64,000 nt of DNA from Sophora flavescens (GCA_030762895.1 CM061066.1:15247751-15311750); one strand, 5' to 3'. Shown: positions 32,691-44,675, numbered from the stretch's first letter. Numbers and translations are program-made. The notes: generated by a model from the sequence alone, not told the origin.

Positions 32691-35261
32691 TCCATTTTAT
32701 TCTCACCCCCTCTTGCTTCCTTTTCGACCGGAGTTCCTTCCACCTTCTCTTTCCCTTTGCAATATTTTCCTTCATTTTCTATTTCCTTCCTTTGCAGTAC
32801 CTCCGGGTATAAACGCGGCCACTCCTAGTCATTCCACCAATCCCCAAAATGTTGGTAACCACGGTGGTCCCATTGGAAGGATTTGGTTGAACCTGCATAT
32901 CATATTTCCACGGCACCGCTTTGGTGTCCTTGTATGGGAAAGGACCTGGGACCTGGATGACAATTGGTGTTGGCCCACTCGAAACCGGCAAAGGTTCTTT
33001 CTTGGTATAGTATATCACCACTGGTTTCGGAGCGACCTGCTCAGGAACCGGTTGAGGATTAACCACAATAGTAAAAGGAGTTATCTTAACCGGAGTTGGG
33101 GAATTTGTAGATTCAACAACCATGTTAATGCCACACTCATTGGATTCACAACCAATTAGGATAATCTTCATGTCTATTAACTTCTGCACAACCTGCCAAA
33201 TTCTGCACAGTATTCAATTCAAAGCACTATATCCCTATCAAAGTCACATCGTATTACTCCATCGAGAACCATTTCTTCAATAATCGGGATTTGGATCAAT
33301 CCGCATTTACACATCTCTCTAAAAATAACTCTCATAGGAGTTCTAACATCGGCTACTTGACTCTTGAGAGTGTGTTCTAAGAAGCTTTTAATGGCATTGA
33401 CTCTAGAACCCCCATGATTCAGCATGGGATCTTGTGCCATATTTGGAGTATCTTTCTGAAATCTCAACCATTTGGCATTAATTAGATCTTGCACCTTAAA
33501 CTTCAAAGCCTTGCAATTTTCTGTGGAATGACCTGTGGCCCCATCGTGATACTCGCATTGAACATTTGGGTCATACCACTTTGGATAAGGAGGGTCTATT
33601 GGTCTTGTCGGGATAGAAGTTAGCACAAATCTGCTCACGAGTTGGCGAAATAGTTTAGTGTAGGTCGTGGGTATCGGGTTGAAATGCACTGGCATTCTTT
33701 ATGAGTTATACGGTGGTCTGGTTTGGCTTGTGTTTGGGTTTAGGGGTTGAACAAACTAAGGTGGCATGGTAGGGTGTGTTTGAGGCTGAGAAGGGTGTAA
33801 TGGTCGATAGGGTGTCATCGAATGGTGTGGTCAGGGATTTAAAATTGTGAGGTGGCAACGATGTATGGCCGGTTGGCTTGGTGATATAGAGGTGGTTGAT
33901 AATATGGGGCGTATTGGGCTTGGAAGGCAGGTGTTTGGTTTGGTCTATATTGGTTTGGTTTGTTTTGTTCGAAGGTTACTGCATGTGCTTCTCCTTCTTT
34001 CTTTTTCACAAACGGGGATTTCTTTGGGTCGTTCCCTACTGAAGTCTCAGTGATCTTGCCATTCCTCATTCCACTTTCAATTCTCTCACCGATGATGACC
34101 ATGTCTGAAAAGTTCGATGACACACTCCCAATCATCCTATCATATAAGGGTGACTAGAGTGCATCAATGAACATTGCTATGGTTTCTTTCTCGGCTAAGG
34201 GAGGCTCCACCTGAGCAGCCAGTACCCTCCATCGTTGTGCATACTCTTTGAAAGTCTCTGTCCCTTTTTGACATATTTTGGAGTTGCATCCTATCAGGAG
34301 CCATGTCAATATTGTACTTGTATTGCTTCAGGAATGCATCTGCTAGATCTTTGAAGGATCAGATGTGTGCCCGCTCGAGATACGTGTACCAATTTGAAGC
34401 TGCCCCAGTTAAACTGTCTTGGAAGAAGTGAATCGAGAGCTTATCATCTTGGGCTTATGATGCCATATTCCTAACATACATGGTCAAATGGTTTTTGGGA
34501 CAAATGGTTCCCCGATATTTGTCAAAATCAGGCACCTTAAATTTCGGTTGAATTACAATATTTGGCACCAGTCAAAGTTCCAAGGCATCCCGAAGACCAT
34601 AACTATTTACCCCATCAATGGCCCGCAATATTTCCTCTAGTACTTCCAATTTTTCTTTAGATTTGGAATTCCCCCCCGACTGATTCACTGGAGTTTCACC
34701 GTACATATTATGAGGAAATGAATATGGCATGGAGGAGGAACCGAAGTTTGGCATCATTTGAGCCCTATGGGGTCCATAATGTAGGGTGTATTGTGGGGGC
34801 TTTGGATTGACAGAAGGTGTCACTATCGGGGTGTTACCATATGTAGGGTTGACAGTTTGTGTTTGCGGTATTTCGACAGAATTGGTGGAGGTTTGTGTGT
34901 GGGTGATATGTTTAGAGTTTTGAATTCCATCTTGTGGTCTAGGGGCTGTTGGTGGCACAAATCAACGAGGCAAACCGTATGGGGGATTGTTCGGGTCAAA
35001 TGAAAGATGAGTTTGGTTGTTTGGATAAATAGTGAGAGGCATCATGGCCCCTGGTTGGTTGAAGCCTTGAATAGGAATCTGAGCAAAATTGGGCGGGATG
35101 AGAGATGTGACTGGATGTCCTTCGTTCGAGGCTGGAGGGTTCTCCTCTATATTCTTTTCCTTCTGCATTGCTTGTAGGATCTCCATCATTTTAGTCATCT
35201 GATCCTTGATTTAACTGACTTCATCCTTGATCTCTTGGACTTCTTCTAGTTCATCCGCCAT
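32691..35261 (-). pseudogene. OGR1 gag, broken
   Basis: Gag forms the particle and packages RNA. The start ATG at 35261 is chosen because MADELEEVQEIKDEV opens the frame, with one TAA soon after. Next comes a Gln/Pro-rich stretch with NPNHMQ-like composition. The Gag core near 34100-34580 includes HFFQDSLTGAASNWY and KQYKYNIDMAPDR. A charged stretch (KKSPFVKKKEGEAHAV) follows. A knuckle-like CX2HX5HX4C (CEYHDGATGHSTENC, 33513-33557) comes next, and the tail has GIGGMTRSGRVYT. At least five stops or shifts break it. The tail leads directly to the protease. Confidence 0.85.
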
Positions 35262-35820
35262 GGCTCTTGCCTGTGATCGAGTGTGATAAGGGTGTCTTGG
35301 AGCAATTGTTCAGAAGAGTCACACTGTTTTAATCAAAACAATAAAGTAAGAACATGACAAAAAAATAAAAGCTTTAGTGAAAACCACCTTTGGAGTTATT
35401 ATTTATTTAATTTTTTTTTTTTGAGTTAACACCTTGTGACTAACAAGAGATGGTCCCTCCATCCCACACAGAGAGAATTGTGCTCATAAGATGAAATGGA
35501 GTTGACAACAAACCTAGGGGAAAACATCTCTCCACAATAGATGTTGTCTTAAACACACAAGCAATGCGAATTCTGAATTGAGACATCCCGACCTACCCTT
35601 TGCGTAGAAGTAAGGATCCTATAAGGCAAATATGTAGTTGACAACATACTAAAGGGAGACCATGCTCCACGATAGGTGTCGTCGCAAGTCAAGTGTAAGA
35701 GTTGGAGTGCGAAGGAAACATAGAGGCAAGAACAGATTTCATTAAAAGCTCCTCAAAGCAATACAGAGATTGGGATTACATCATTGTCAAATCATAATTT
35801 TCAACATTGTCACAACATTT
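35262..35820 (-). other. OGR1 spacer between ORF1 and gag
   Basis: No protein-like frame. It carries two related phrases, ATCTCTCCACAATAGATGT (35528) and CATGCTCCACGATAGGTGT (35660), each after a short ACAACA-containing stretch, suggesting an old local duplication. Confidence 0.6.
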
Positions 35821-36397
35821 TCATCCTAAAGTCAACAGCTTAGGTCTCTTTCTCTTTAGCCCTCGAGCAAACCCTCCACACATTTGCATAAAATCATCCA
35901 ATTCAGACGGGAGACGAAGCATAGGGTTCGCACGGATTTGTTGTTCTGCCTTCTCAAAGCTTCGGACAAAATTCGGAACGCAATGACTTAGCTCCAAACT
36001 CATGCTCACATATCTCTTTTTCCATATGTCAATATTTATCGCTCGCTCCCGCGCTTCTTCTCTCCACCATTTCATGGCATTCATTGCTTGAACCACTTGA
36101 TCATGATAATGCTTTGCTGAGGTCCACCCTAAATCGCATTGCTTCTTGATTTTGACCATTAGGTTATTCAGTTCTTTGACCTTTTGTACCAATTCACTAG
36201 TCATCCTACTTTGTGTAGAAATTTGCTTCTGTAAGTTGCTATTGACTCCCCTTTGTTGATCAACCTTCGCCTCCAATGACTTTCTCATACCTTCTTGCTG
36301 GATGACTTCTTCTTCTAACTGATGTTTTTCTTTTCTTAGCCGATGCCTCTCCGTTGTCAAGGACATTACTTTACTTTCAAGATTCTAGATCTCAGTC
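35821..36397 (-). pseudogene. OGR1 ORF1, C-terminal part (coiled-coil protein)
   Basis: Ogre elements carry an extra ORF1 upstream of gag whose role is not known. This frame has 181 codons from the internal ATG at 36366 and is open further upstream to about 36397 except for one TAG (36384-36386). It is Gln/Glu/Lys-rich with heptad-like spacing (HRLRKEKHQLEEEV, KSLEAKVDQQ, QKVKELNNLMVKIKK), predicting a coiled coil. It then has WWREEARERAINIDIWKKRY and ends with a Leu/Lys/Arg-rich tail. The N-terminal part is missing because OGR2 LTR sequence joins at about 36400. Confidence 0.8.
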
Positions 36398-36400
36398 ATG

Positions 36401-37175
36401 ATGGGATTGTTGTAAATGGGTCTGTTTTGATTTATTTTTGGTAATGGATATGAAGATGATATGGTGTTTGGATATGGAGGGCGGTTGGCTGGGCAGAGAT
36501 GTTGAAAATGAATGGTAAAAGTGGTCCTGTTTTTGGGTTGATGAGGGACGAAGATGGTCTTCTGTTTTGGTCCAGGAAGAAGCCCCCTTTCTCTATCTCT
36601 GTTGTCATTTATATACTGATAGCAAGATTAAAAAAAAAAGGAAACCCAGTGATCATCTGCTTTGATTACATTGGATAGTCTTTTTCTCATTTCCAATCTC
36701 TGTTGTCTTTCTTTGTGCTGCCATTTTCCTTTCTTGTGTTTAGTCTATTTTGGCTCTTTGACTGTTATTGACCTTGCTGATGCTGCATGAGAGATAAGGA
36801 GTAGCAGGATGACATTTTCCCTTTTCATGTTTGGATTTCAAATTCTCATCCTTTGCAAATTTAACAAAGCTTAACTTAGCCTTTGATTCTAAGACAAATT
36901 AAACTTTTTTGTCTCTTACCCATTATCCCACTATTGCAACGAGGAAATCTCTCTTTTTTTATTTATTTATTTTAATATATTTTTTTAATGATAGGAAGTA
37001 TATATTTATTTGTTATTTTTCTTTTCTTTTTTTTTACTGGGCTTTGGGCTAAAGAACATGGGCTAAGAAGATGGATTTTTATTCTTTTATCCTTTTTTGA
37101 TGTTTTTTTTATTTTAAATTTTAATCATATAAAATAAAGTAAAACATAGCATCCGGACAAAATTGGGTATTTACA
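36401..37175 (-). mobile_element. OGR2 LTR fragment
   Basis: It matches the OGR1 LTR part 17522-18336. On the minus strand it starts TGTAAATACCC at 37175 and is cut at about 36400, where it meets the ORF1 of OGR1. The missing LTR 3' part, primer site and leader show a deletion at this junction. Confidence 0.8.
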
Positions 37176-38240
37176 GCTGCCCCTCTTTACTTGTTTCTTA
37201 TTAGATAATAGGTGTAACCAAAGTTAGCATATTATCGTTATAAGAAATGAGTAAAGACGTGAATTTCGATTTTGTCCGGAGTACACTAACAAACAATAGA
37301 CCTGCGACTACAAAGCTACTTTCTACAAACAACCAGCGGGTTGGATTACCCGTTGAGGTTTACACATATAAAGCTTGTAGGGTGGATTACCTGCTGAGCT
37401 TAAAAACGAGGATAAAGAACTTACAGGGAGGATCGCCTGTCTGAGGCTCGAATAAAAAGATAAAGAGCTTATGGGGTGGATTGCTCGTCAGAAGCTCGAA
37501 CAAAAAGAATTTACGGGGTGGATTGCCCGCCAGAAGCTCGGACAGAAAGATAAAAGAGCTTACGGGGTGGATTACCTGTCAGAAGCTCGAACTGAAAGAT
37601 AAGAAAGCTTACGAGGTGAAGCTTGAACAAAGAGATAAAAGAGCTTACGGGTTGGATTTACCATTAGAAGTTCGAATAGAAAGATAATAAAGAGCTTACG
37701 GGGTGGATTGCCCGTCAGAAGCTCGAACAGAAAGATAAAAGAGCTTACGGGGTGGATTGCCCATCAGAAGCTCTAACAAAAAGATAAATGAGCTTACGGG
37801 GTGGATTGCCCGTGAGAAGCTCGAACAGAAAGATAAAAAGAGCCTATGGGGTGGATTGCACGTCAAAAGCTCGAACAGATAGATAAAAGCTTGTGAGGCC
37901 ATATAGACAAATGCAATATATGAATGTTGGTTTTTCTTACTGATGACAGTGCGAAAACTCAAATAACTAACTTTCAATTCACAGAATGAATGCTGATGAT
38001 GAGAACCCTTATTAATTTTGGGCACGATGCAAGAGATACTTTTGATGAAATTATTTCCTCTTTGCTGTGTCTTTTTTTATTGGCTCTTTGACACCTTAAA
38101 AGCATCGATCACAGTTAGTCTTGAGGATGAACTAAAACAAGTCCCATATTATCAGAGAAAAGATATCATGAACTTTTATTTTCTGATGATAGACGTTCTT
38201 GATGATAATTATCCCGATGGTTGATTCTCAATATTCCTTC
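37176..38240 (-). mobile_element. OGR2 3' untranslated region with polypurine tract
   Basis: It matches 18337-19455 in order: polypurine tract (37176-37190), tandem array, then the stretch with GATCACAGTTAGTCTTGAG. It breaks off at about 38240, where COP1 polymerase sequence begins. It therefore belongs to a second, upstream Ogre copy whose body is lost, or to a tandem Ogre sharing this LTR. Confidence 0.7.
37330..37900 (-). repeat. tandem repeats in the OGR2 3' UTR, about 50-bp unit
   Basis: About ten units of the same type as 18490-19130, with different unit number and order and several shortened units (for example near 37610). Confidence 0.85.
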
Positions 38241-40094
38241 CTTAATAATTCCAGAACCTATATTATTGAAGAATCCGTTCATATTAAATTTAATGATGGA
38301 TTAAAGACTGATAGGGAACTATCATATCTAGAAGATGATCTTGCAAGTCTTGATATAAACAGGCCAAAAAATCAACAACCTGATCTGACCAAGACAGAAC
38401 CTGTGCTTGAGCTAGATAGACACGTGGAGCAGACAAGTTAGCAGAATAGTCAATAGACAAGTCAGCAGACAAGTCAAGATCTTCCTGATGATCTCAAAAG
38501 GGATTGGAAGTTCAACTCTCATCATCGTAAGGATCTTATTATTGGAAATCACTCTGAAGGAGTGAGAAATAGATCCACTCTAAGAGAATCAAGCAATGTA
38601 GCTTTTATCTCAGAAATAGAGCCAAAGTGCATTGAAGAAGCTCTTGAGGATGAAAGCTGGATTCTTGCCATGCAAGAAGAACTCAACCAGTTCACCCTAA
38701 ATGATGTCTGGACACTTATCTATAAGCCCAAAATATATTCTGTTATTGGAACTCGATGGGTCTTCAGAAACAAATTGGATGAAGATGGTAAAGTTGTCAG
38801 AAATAAGGCAAGGTTAGTAGCTCAAGGCTATAACCAACAAGAAGGTATTGATTGTACTAAAACATTTGCACCTATAACTAGAATAGAAGGTATACGCATC
38901 TTAATGCCATATGCTGCTCAAAACCAAATCACTCTTTTTCAAATGGATGTAAAAAGTACTTTCCTAAATGGTATAATTGAAGAAGAAGTGTATGTTAAAC
39001 AACCTCCTAGTTTTGAGGATACTAATAAACTAGATCATGTTTTCAAACTTAAAAAGGCATTATATAGTTTGAAACAAGTACCTTGAGCATGATATGATAG
39101 ACTTAGTTCTTTTCTCATGCAAAATGGTTTTACTAGAGGATAAGTAGATACTACTTTATTTAAGAAAAGCTCTAAAGAGAACTTTATTATAGTCCACATA
39201 TATGTTGATGATATTATTTTTGGAGCAACTAATTAAAAGCTATGAAAGGAATTTTCAAAGCTAATGCAAGCTGAATTTGAGATGAGCATGATAGGAGAAT
39301 TGAAGTTCTTCCTTGGATTACAAATCAAGCAGACAAGTGATGCAATTTATATTCATCAACAAAAGTATACCAAGGAGATACTCAAGAAGTACAAAACGGA
39401 AAATGCCAAGCTCATGAAAACTCCCATGCAACCCAATGCAAAACTAAGCAAAGATGATGAAGGTAAAAAGGTAGACCAAACTGTCTACAGAGGTATGATT
39501 GGATCTCTACTGTACTTAACTTCAAGCAAACCTGACATTCAGTTTAGTGTCTGTATGTGTGCTAGATTCCAATCTGACCCTAGAGAATCTCATCTTAAGG
39601 TTGTTTGAAGAATATTTAGATATTTGCTTGGAACTACTAATCTTGGTTTGCTATATCTAAGATCAAAAGAATACAGATTAGTGGGATTTTGTGATGCTGA
39701 TTTTTCTGGAGACAGAATAGAAAGAACAAGCACTAGTGGAGGATGTCACTTCATTGGAGCAAGCTTAGTCTCATGGTCAAGCAAAAGGTAAACAACAATT
39801 GCCTTGTCTACTGCTGAAGCATAATACATCTCAGCTGCTACCTGCTGCTCTCAACTCTTATGGGTTAAACATCAACTTGAGGATTACTCTATTTATGAGC
39901 ATAACATATCTGTATGATGTGATAATTCCAGTACTATATGCTTAACTAAAAATCCAATTCAGCATTCTAAGGCAAAGCATATTGAGATCAAACATCATTT
40001 TATTAGGGATTATGTTCATAAAGGTATCTTTGATATTAAGTTTGTTAAAACTGAAAATCAATGGGCTAATATTTTCACTAAACCCTTAGCATAA
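38241..40094 (+). pseudogene. COP1 polymerase: integrase tail, reverse transcriptase, RNase H, broken
   Basis: Copia-type Pol. The start gives the integrase-to-RT linker (RTYIIEESVHIKFND). The reverse transcriptase (RVT_2) has WILAMQEELNQF, TRWVFRNKLDEDGKVVRNKARLVAQGYNQQEG, DVKSTFLNG, and YVDDIIFGATN (catalytic Tyr-Val-Asp-Asp at 39201-39212). Then come FFLGLQIKQ, YRGMIGSLLYLT, and the RNase H with GFCDADFSGDR, TSTSGGCHF and HIEIKHHFIRDYV, ending at the NIFTKPLA-like motif. About nine in-frame stops occur, several at codons where the family has Arg, Trp or Gln, as C-to-T or G-to-A changes would give. Lineage: SIRE/Maximus, from RT motifs and the downstream ORF. Confidence 0.9.
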
Positions 40095-40541
40095 TAAAGG
40101 TTTTTATTTATTAGAAATAATATAAACATGCATTGTATTGTTGAATGACATGTCTGTGTGTTAACCTGTATGTGCTATATTAATTGTCTATGCTTACCTG
40201 TCTGACTCTGCTGAGTCACTATGCTAGAACTCAACAGCTTTGTTGAAATGGTTATTAAGTATTTAATGTCATTCCTTTATCTAAAGCTAATCATGTGCAC
40301 TATAGTTTTTAAATCTTGAAACCATGTTTTCTTTATGTCAAAAGTGGGCGCTACAGTTTCCCATACGAATCGTGCCATTTTGAATTTCGTTTTTCTCTCT
40401 CCTGCCTTTATGACTATAAAAGGCAAAGGATCAGAAAGGTAAAACCTTTATGCTTTCAAATCTCCAAAATCTCTCTATCTTCGTCTTCTCATCTCTCAAA
40501 CCCTTCTCTCTCTCGAAACCCTAGAACCTTTTCTCTCAAAA
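40095..40541 (+). other. COP1 spacer between pol and the extra ORF
   Basis: No frame of interest. A pyrimidine-rich stretch with TCTCTCTC (about 40460-40540) leads into the ORF start, as in a leader of a separate transcript. Confidence 0.6.
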
Positions 40542-41354
40542 ATGGCATCATCCAAGCGTCTCTCTACAAAAGAAATAGCTGGGCAATACAATATGAAAGT
40601 TGCTGAGGTAGAAAAGATAATTCCTAGAAAGACTATTGATCTTCAACAGATGAAGAAGTTTGGTATGGATGTCACTGAGGAGTTGGAATACTCCAAATGG
40701 ACTCCCTTCTTTGATATCAAGGAGCTGGTCCATCCCAAGCTTGTCCAAGCCTTCTGGACAAATGTTGTGGTTATCACCAACAGGATCGATGGAACCAAGA
40801 GCTTTAGGGCTCCAATAGGGGATGAAACACTTCACTTCCCCATCAGCTCTCAGGAGTTGGTCACAAAGTGTCCGAGGATCGGAGCTGCTTTCACGCCAGA
40901 CTGGGAAGATGAAGTTGGAGTTGAAAATGTCAACATCGCCATTTATGGTGTCCCCAACCCTAAAAATCCTAAACCAGTCAACATGGTGGTCAAATGCAGA
41001 TTCTTGCACAAATTGTTATTGGAATGCGTGATGCCAAGGAATGGCTCACGAGACAGTGTGACCAAGATGGACAAATTCGCTCTATACCACTTGATCCACA
41101 GGATTAAGGTGGAAATCAATGATCTCATCTACATGTACCTTGAGACTCTAATCAAGAGGACCAACATGCAGACCTATCCCTATGGGATGCTGTTAACAAA
41201 GGTCTTCAGGAACAAGCTGGTTGTTCCTAGTGATGTTCACTTTGTGGATATGTCACTTCTTATAGACAAAAAGATACTGTCTATGATGGATATCAAGGGA
41301 ATCCCTCTGGATGATGAGGATGAAGACAAGAAGAAGAAGAATCCCTCTGGCTGA
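40542..41354 (+). CDS. COP1 extra ORF (SIRE/Maximus ORF downstream of pol; env-like or plant transposon protein family)
   Basis: The open frame has 270 codons from an ATG in a good context (AAAATGGCA). It is unbroken although the polymerase just upstream has many stops. Landmarks: a Lys/Arg-rich start (SSKRLSTKEIAGQYNMK), YSKWTPFFDIKELVHPKLVQ, FWTNV, FPISSQELVTKC, KFALYHLIHRIKVEINDL, and an acidic/Lys end (DDEDEDKKKK). SIRE-type elements carry such an ORF; its function is not known, and I see no clear signal peptide or membrane segment to support an envelope role. The stop comes from a 40-bp tandem duplication (copies from 41301 and 41341) that shifts the frame. The original frame continues to about 41459, where TEK1 sequence begins. 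Confidence 0.75.
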   Translation: MASSKRLSTKEIAGQYNMKVAEVEKIIPRKTIDLQQMKKFGMDVTEELEYSKWTPFFDIKELVHPKLVQAFWTNVVVITNRIDGTKSFRAPIGDETLHFPISSQELVTKCPRIGAAFTPDWEDEVGVENVNIAIYGVPNPKNPKPVNMVVKCRFLHKLLLECVMPRNGSRDSVTKMDKFALYHLIHRIKVEINDLIYMYLETLIKRTNMQTYPYGMLLTKVFRNKLVVPSDVHFVDMSLLIDKKILSMMDIKGIPLDDEDEDKKKKNPSG

Positions 41355-41459
41355 TGAGGATGAGGACAAGAAGCCTGCTACTGAGCATAAGAAGAAGGAA
41401 GAACCAGCGGTTTCCACTGATGAATCAGAGGTCCCTATCTCTGAAAGGCTCTTCAAGTC

Positions 41460-42022
41460 GCAGGGCACTCACCCGTGACTGACTCTGACCTCGTGTGTTC
41501 CCCTCTCATGACTGTGATTAATCCCACACATCTATATACGCTTCACCGACTCGTATAGGTTCATAGTACCTCAACCTTACGTCATCATCTCCTAGATAAC
41601 CTCAACAATAATAATATCTCATTGGTCTCATCACCATATCACAATAATCATCTCAGTTAGCCACTTCTGAACTTCATGTATCATGAACCCCCACATACAT
41701 CACTATACTCATCATGTATCAACTCTCAGATAATCTCTATGCATAATAATCACAATCATCATCCATCAAATCAACATGTCACCATTACAGTCTTCTCCAC
41801 ATATAATAAAATAACACATATAATATAAATATCTATACTCCAAACAATATAGATAATCCAAACAACTCATCATATATCAAACATGTATCCCTAACAGTCA
41901 AATCAGTCAATTCAATCAACGTCAATAATAATATAATATATATTATACGTAACGGCGATAAATGTACAATTCTACTAGAATCATTGGTACCACTAAATAG
42001 TCCCCAATGTGATATTGACATT
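41460..42022 (-). mobile_element. TEK1 LTR segment, extra copy
   Basis: It matches 7865-8428 with several percent difference and ends in the same ACATT before a COP1 LTR. It follows directly on the broken COP1 extra ORF, with no target duplication or LTR terminus at 41459/41460. Confidence 0.85.
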
Positions 42023-43373
42023 TGTTAAGTCTCTAAAATGTATAATGTGCATTTCCCTAAGTTTTGATGTGATCTAAACATTGGTTAATGATTTAATTAA
42101 CCTTCATGTTGGTTGCTAACCTGTCTACCTAGTGTGCAGATCAAAACAGTAAGAATCATCTGTCTGCTCACATAGATGACTACCTTTCTGGATAAGCAAA
42201 AGTCGATCTGTCTGCTGACTAGGATTATTGACTTTCTTCAAGTGAAGCTTTCAACCTGTCTTCCCACAAGTTCCTACACTTGTCAGAAGTTCCTCGATGA
42301 AAAAACAAAGACCAAACAAGCTTTTGCAAGCTGTCCCATCATAAAGAAGACTCGAAGTTTTCTCTCTTAGTCTCACGCTTATCAAGAAAAGTCGAAAGTC
42401 ACTATCACAAGCAACCTCTGAAATCAGAACTGAAGTCCAGTTAAAGAATGCTTCCAACATGCTTTATTCCCAAGTACATCTGGTTATTACACAAAAAAGG
42501 AAAAGTACTCAGCAAAGTACATAAAGCACTCTGCACAACTCTGATATGGCTAGTTCACGATGCACAAAGTCATGATCCTTCATGTTAGAGTACAACCAAC
42601 GTTCCTATTGTATTAATAGCTGTCCAGAACGAATCTATTACATGTAATGAAGTTCTGTCTAAAGCCAACATTTAAAGGAATGTCTATAACGGATCTTAAA
42701 TGCTTGAAGGCTATAAATACAGAAGTCATTGAAGATGATAAAGGATACACAACATTAAAGCCATTACTCTGCGCATTTATTTCCTTTATTCTTTCAATCT
42801 ATATTCTTCAATCATTTGAAGTTATTATACAGTTTTTCCTAAGCTTACATTTAAACCACTCTGAGTGTTAGTGAAAGATCTGTCTGTCTGATTGTATTTA
42901 TTACAAACAAACTTCTTAACCAAACCTGAGTGAGCTTGAAGAGGCTAGGTGTGCAAGGAATACTTACCTTTGAGCCTGAAGAGGCTAGGTGTGCAAACAA
43001 TACTTAGAGTCTGTAACCTGATCAGTTATAGTGGATAAAAATTGGTGCTGCCAAGGACTGGATGTAGCTCTTTGTGTTGAAGAGTGAACCAGGATAAAAA
43101 GCTGTGTTAATCTTTCTTCCCTTAAACTCGTTAGTTTCTTTGATTATTATATCTGTTTTCTAACTAAGGGGTTAAAGTGTGAATATTAAATATGTTTTCA
43201 AATTGTATTCTTGTGTTTATTCTATTGAAAACTCATCAGACAGGTCACCTGTCTGTACTGTCCTTTCTCAGTCGTATGGACTTAGCTTCTGTGTACGAAA
43301 AGCTTTCCACTTTATCTTTAATTCTAATAAACATAATTCAACCCCCTTCTAGTGTTTATAGTTGTCTATTTCA
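42023..43373 (+). mobile_element. COP1 complete LTR (3' LTR or solo LTR)
   Basis: TGTTAAGTC to CTATTTCA, 1.35 kb, flanked by ACATT on both sides (42018-42022, 43374-43378). The empty site is seen in the other TEK1 LTR near 52465-52475. It matches 8429-9467. Because a TEK1 segment rather than COP1 internal sequence lies to its left, it behaves like a solo LTR although it also closes the COP1 insertion. Confidence 0.9.
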
Positions 43374-43378
43374 ACATT

Positions 43379-44657
43379 GTCCATTACTCGCGCTCTAGTA
43401 GGGTTTAGGTCGCCCTACACCATTATTGCATAAAATGTTACTTGGCCAATTCCGACAATAGAAAGCTTCCTTCCCCCACCTGAAAAATGTACCACCTTGG
43501 AAACGCTACGAGATCACTCCTACTCGAATCCTCTTGATTCTGCCTCACACCGAAATATGTCCCCGAAGTTCCGATATTCCTCCTAAACATCACATTTGAA
43601 AGGCACAAGTAAGGAACTCAAAAACTGCAGTAACATTGGTAAATCAGCCACTGTTCTAGCTCAATATCTCCAAATCTAGACCTCTGTTTAAAAATATGAC
43701 CGTTGAGTTTAAATAACTACCTTTCTTTTACCGTATCCAAAAATTTCAGCTCGATCCAACGGTGAACGAGCCTGAATTGAACCTTCCAATGTGACTGGTC
43801 AGGAGCTACTCGGGTTGGATTTTCCTTCTTCTTCTGAGTTGAATAAATCTCACTCTGGGGAAAATAAAAAAAATTACAACCGCTCGATTTGAAGAGCTAC
43901 CGACCTAGGACCTCTCTATGAAATTTGAAAAAGATCCAACTATGGGAGAAGGTATGGTGATAGCTTTTATAAAGCTGTTCCAGCTCAAAAATAGTGGTTT
44001 AGGCTCTTGATAGCCTTCCTCACTCTCAAACACTATCTCTCTCTCTCTAGAACTCTCTAGTTTCTGCTCTCTGGTTTCTCTCTAGGGCCAGCTCTCTGTT
44101 TCTGTTTAAAATGGCTCAAGTGAATGCACTTGAGCCCTTTTTATTTTTTTTCCAATTCCTGGCGCTCACTCTCAGTGTGAGTTTACCCACCCTCAGCGTG
44201 GGAGCGTCCACCAGCGTGCTTGCATGCGTGCCACATCACCCGCCACGTGTCCGTGTGCATGGCACCACTTCCCCACGCTCAGCGTCAACTCCCCCAAGCT
44301 CAGCATGGCCTCTGGTCAGTAACGTTGACTTCACACATTTCTTCGTGTTCTGAGCTTGTTTGATGTCCGATTGACCTCAAATTTGAGATATAGGCTCATT
44401 AAGACCTTATGAACAACCTCAAGCCATTAAAATTCATAATCTCAATCCTAGCTTCAAATTTATTATTTCACATTCAAACGTCCTAAAGACGATAATCAGG
44501 AAAACTCCAAGTTTTGCTTACTTTTAAACTCATTCCCGATGATTGCTTACTTTCTACGCAAAAATTCCTAGACTTTAACAAACATTTTAGCCAATGATTA
44601 AAGCCTTAAACATGTTCCTCTTACATATAACAAAATCCTAAAAACCGGGATGTTACA
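43379..44657 (-). mobile_element. TEK1 3' LTR, second segment (LTR 5' end)
   Basis: It continues the LTR from 8428. On the minus strand the LTR starts TGTAACATCCCGG at 44657. 43447-43868 matches 57773-58203 of the other LTR and shows the empty sites of NA2 and TEK2. A stretch near 44170-44310 is rich in CTCAGCGTG-type words in GC-rich sequence. The open frame 44111-44353 is not protein-like. Confidence 0.85.
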
Positions 44658-44675
44658 TTAATACCCCCCTTAAAA
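44658..44675 (-). promoter_or_regulatory. TEK1 polypurine tract
   Basis: Minus strand TTTTAAGGGGGGTATTAA abuts the LTR start TGTAACATCC. The preceding CGAGACCGAAATTTC is typical of Tekay/Del elements. Confidence 0.85.

Noticed and set aside
44111..44353. 80-codon frame with a hydrophobic start resembling a signal peptide
   Set aside because: It is inside the TEK1 LTR and antisense to the element; the repeated CTCAGCGTG words create it.
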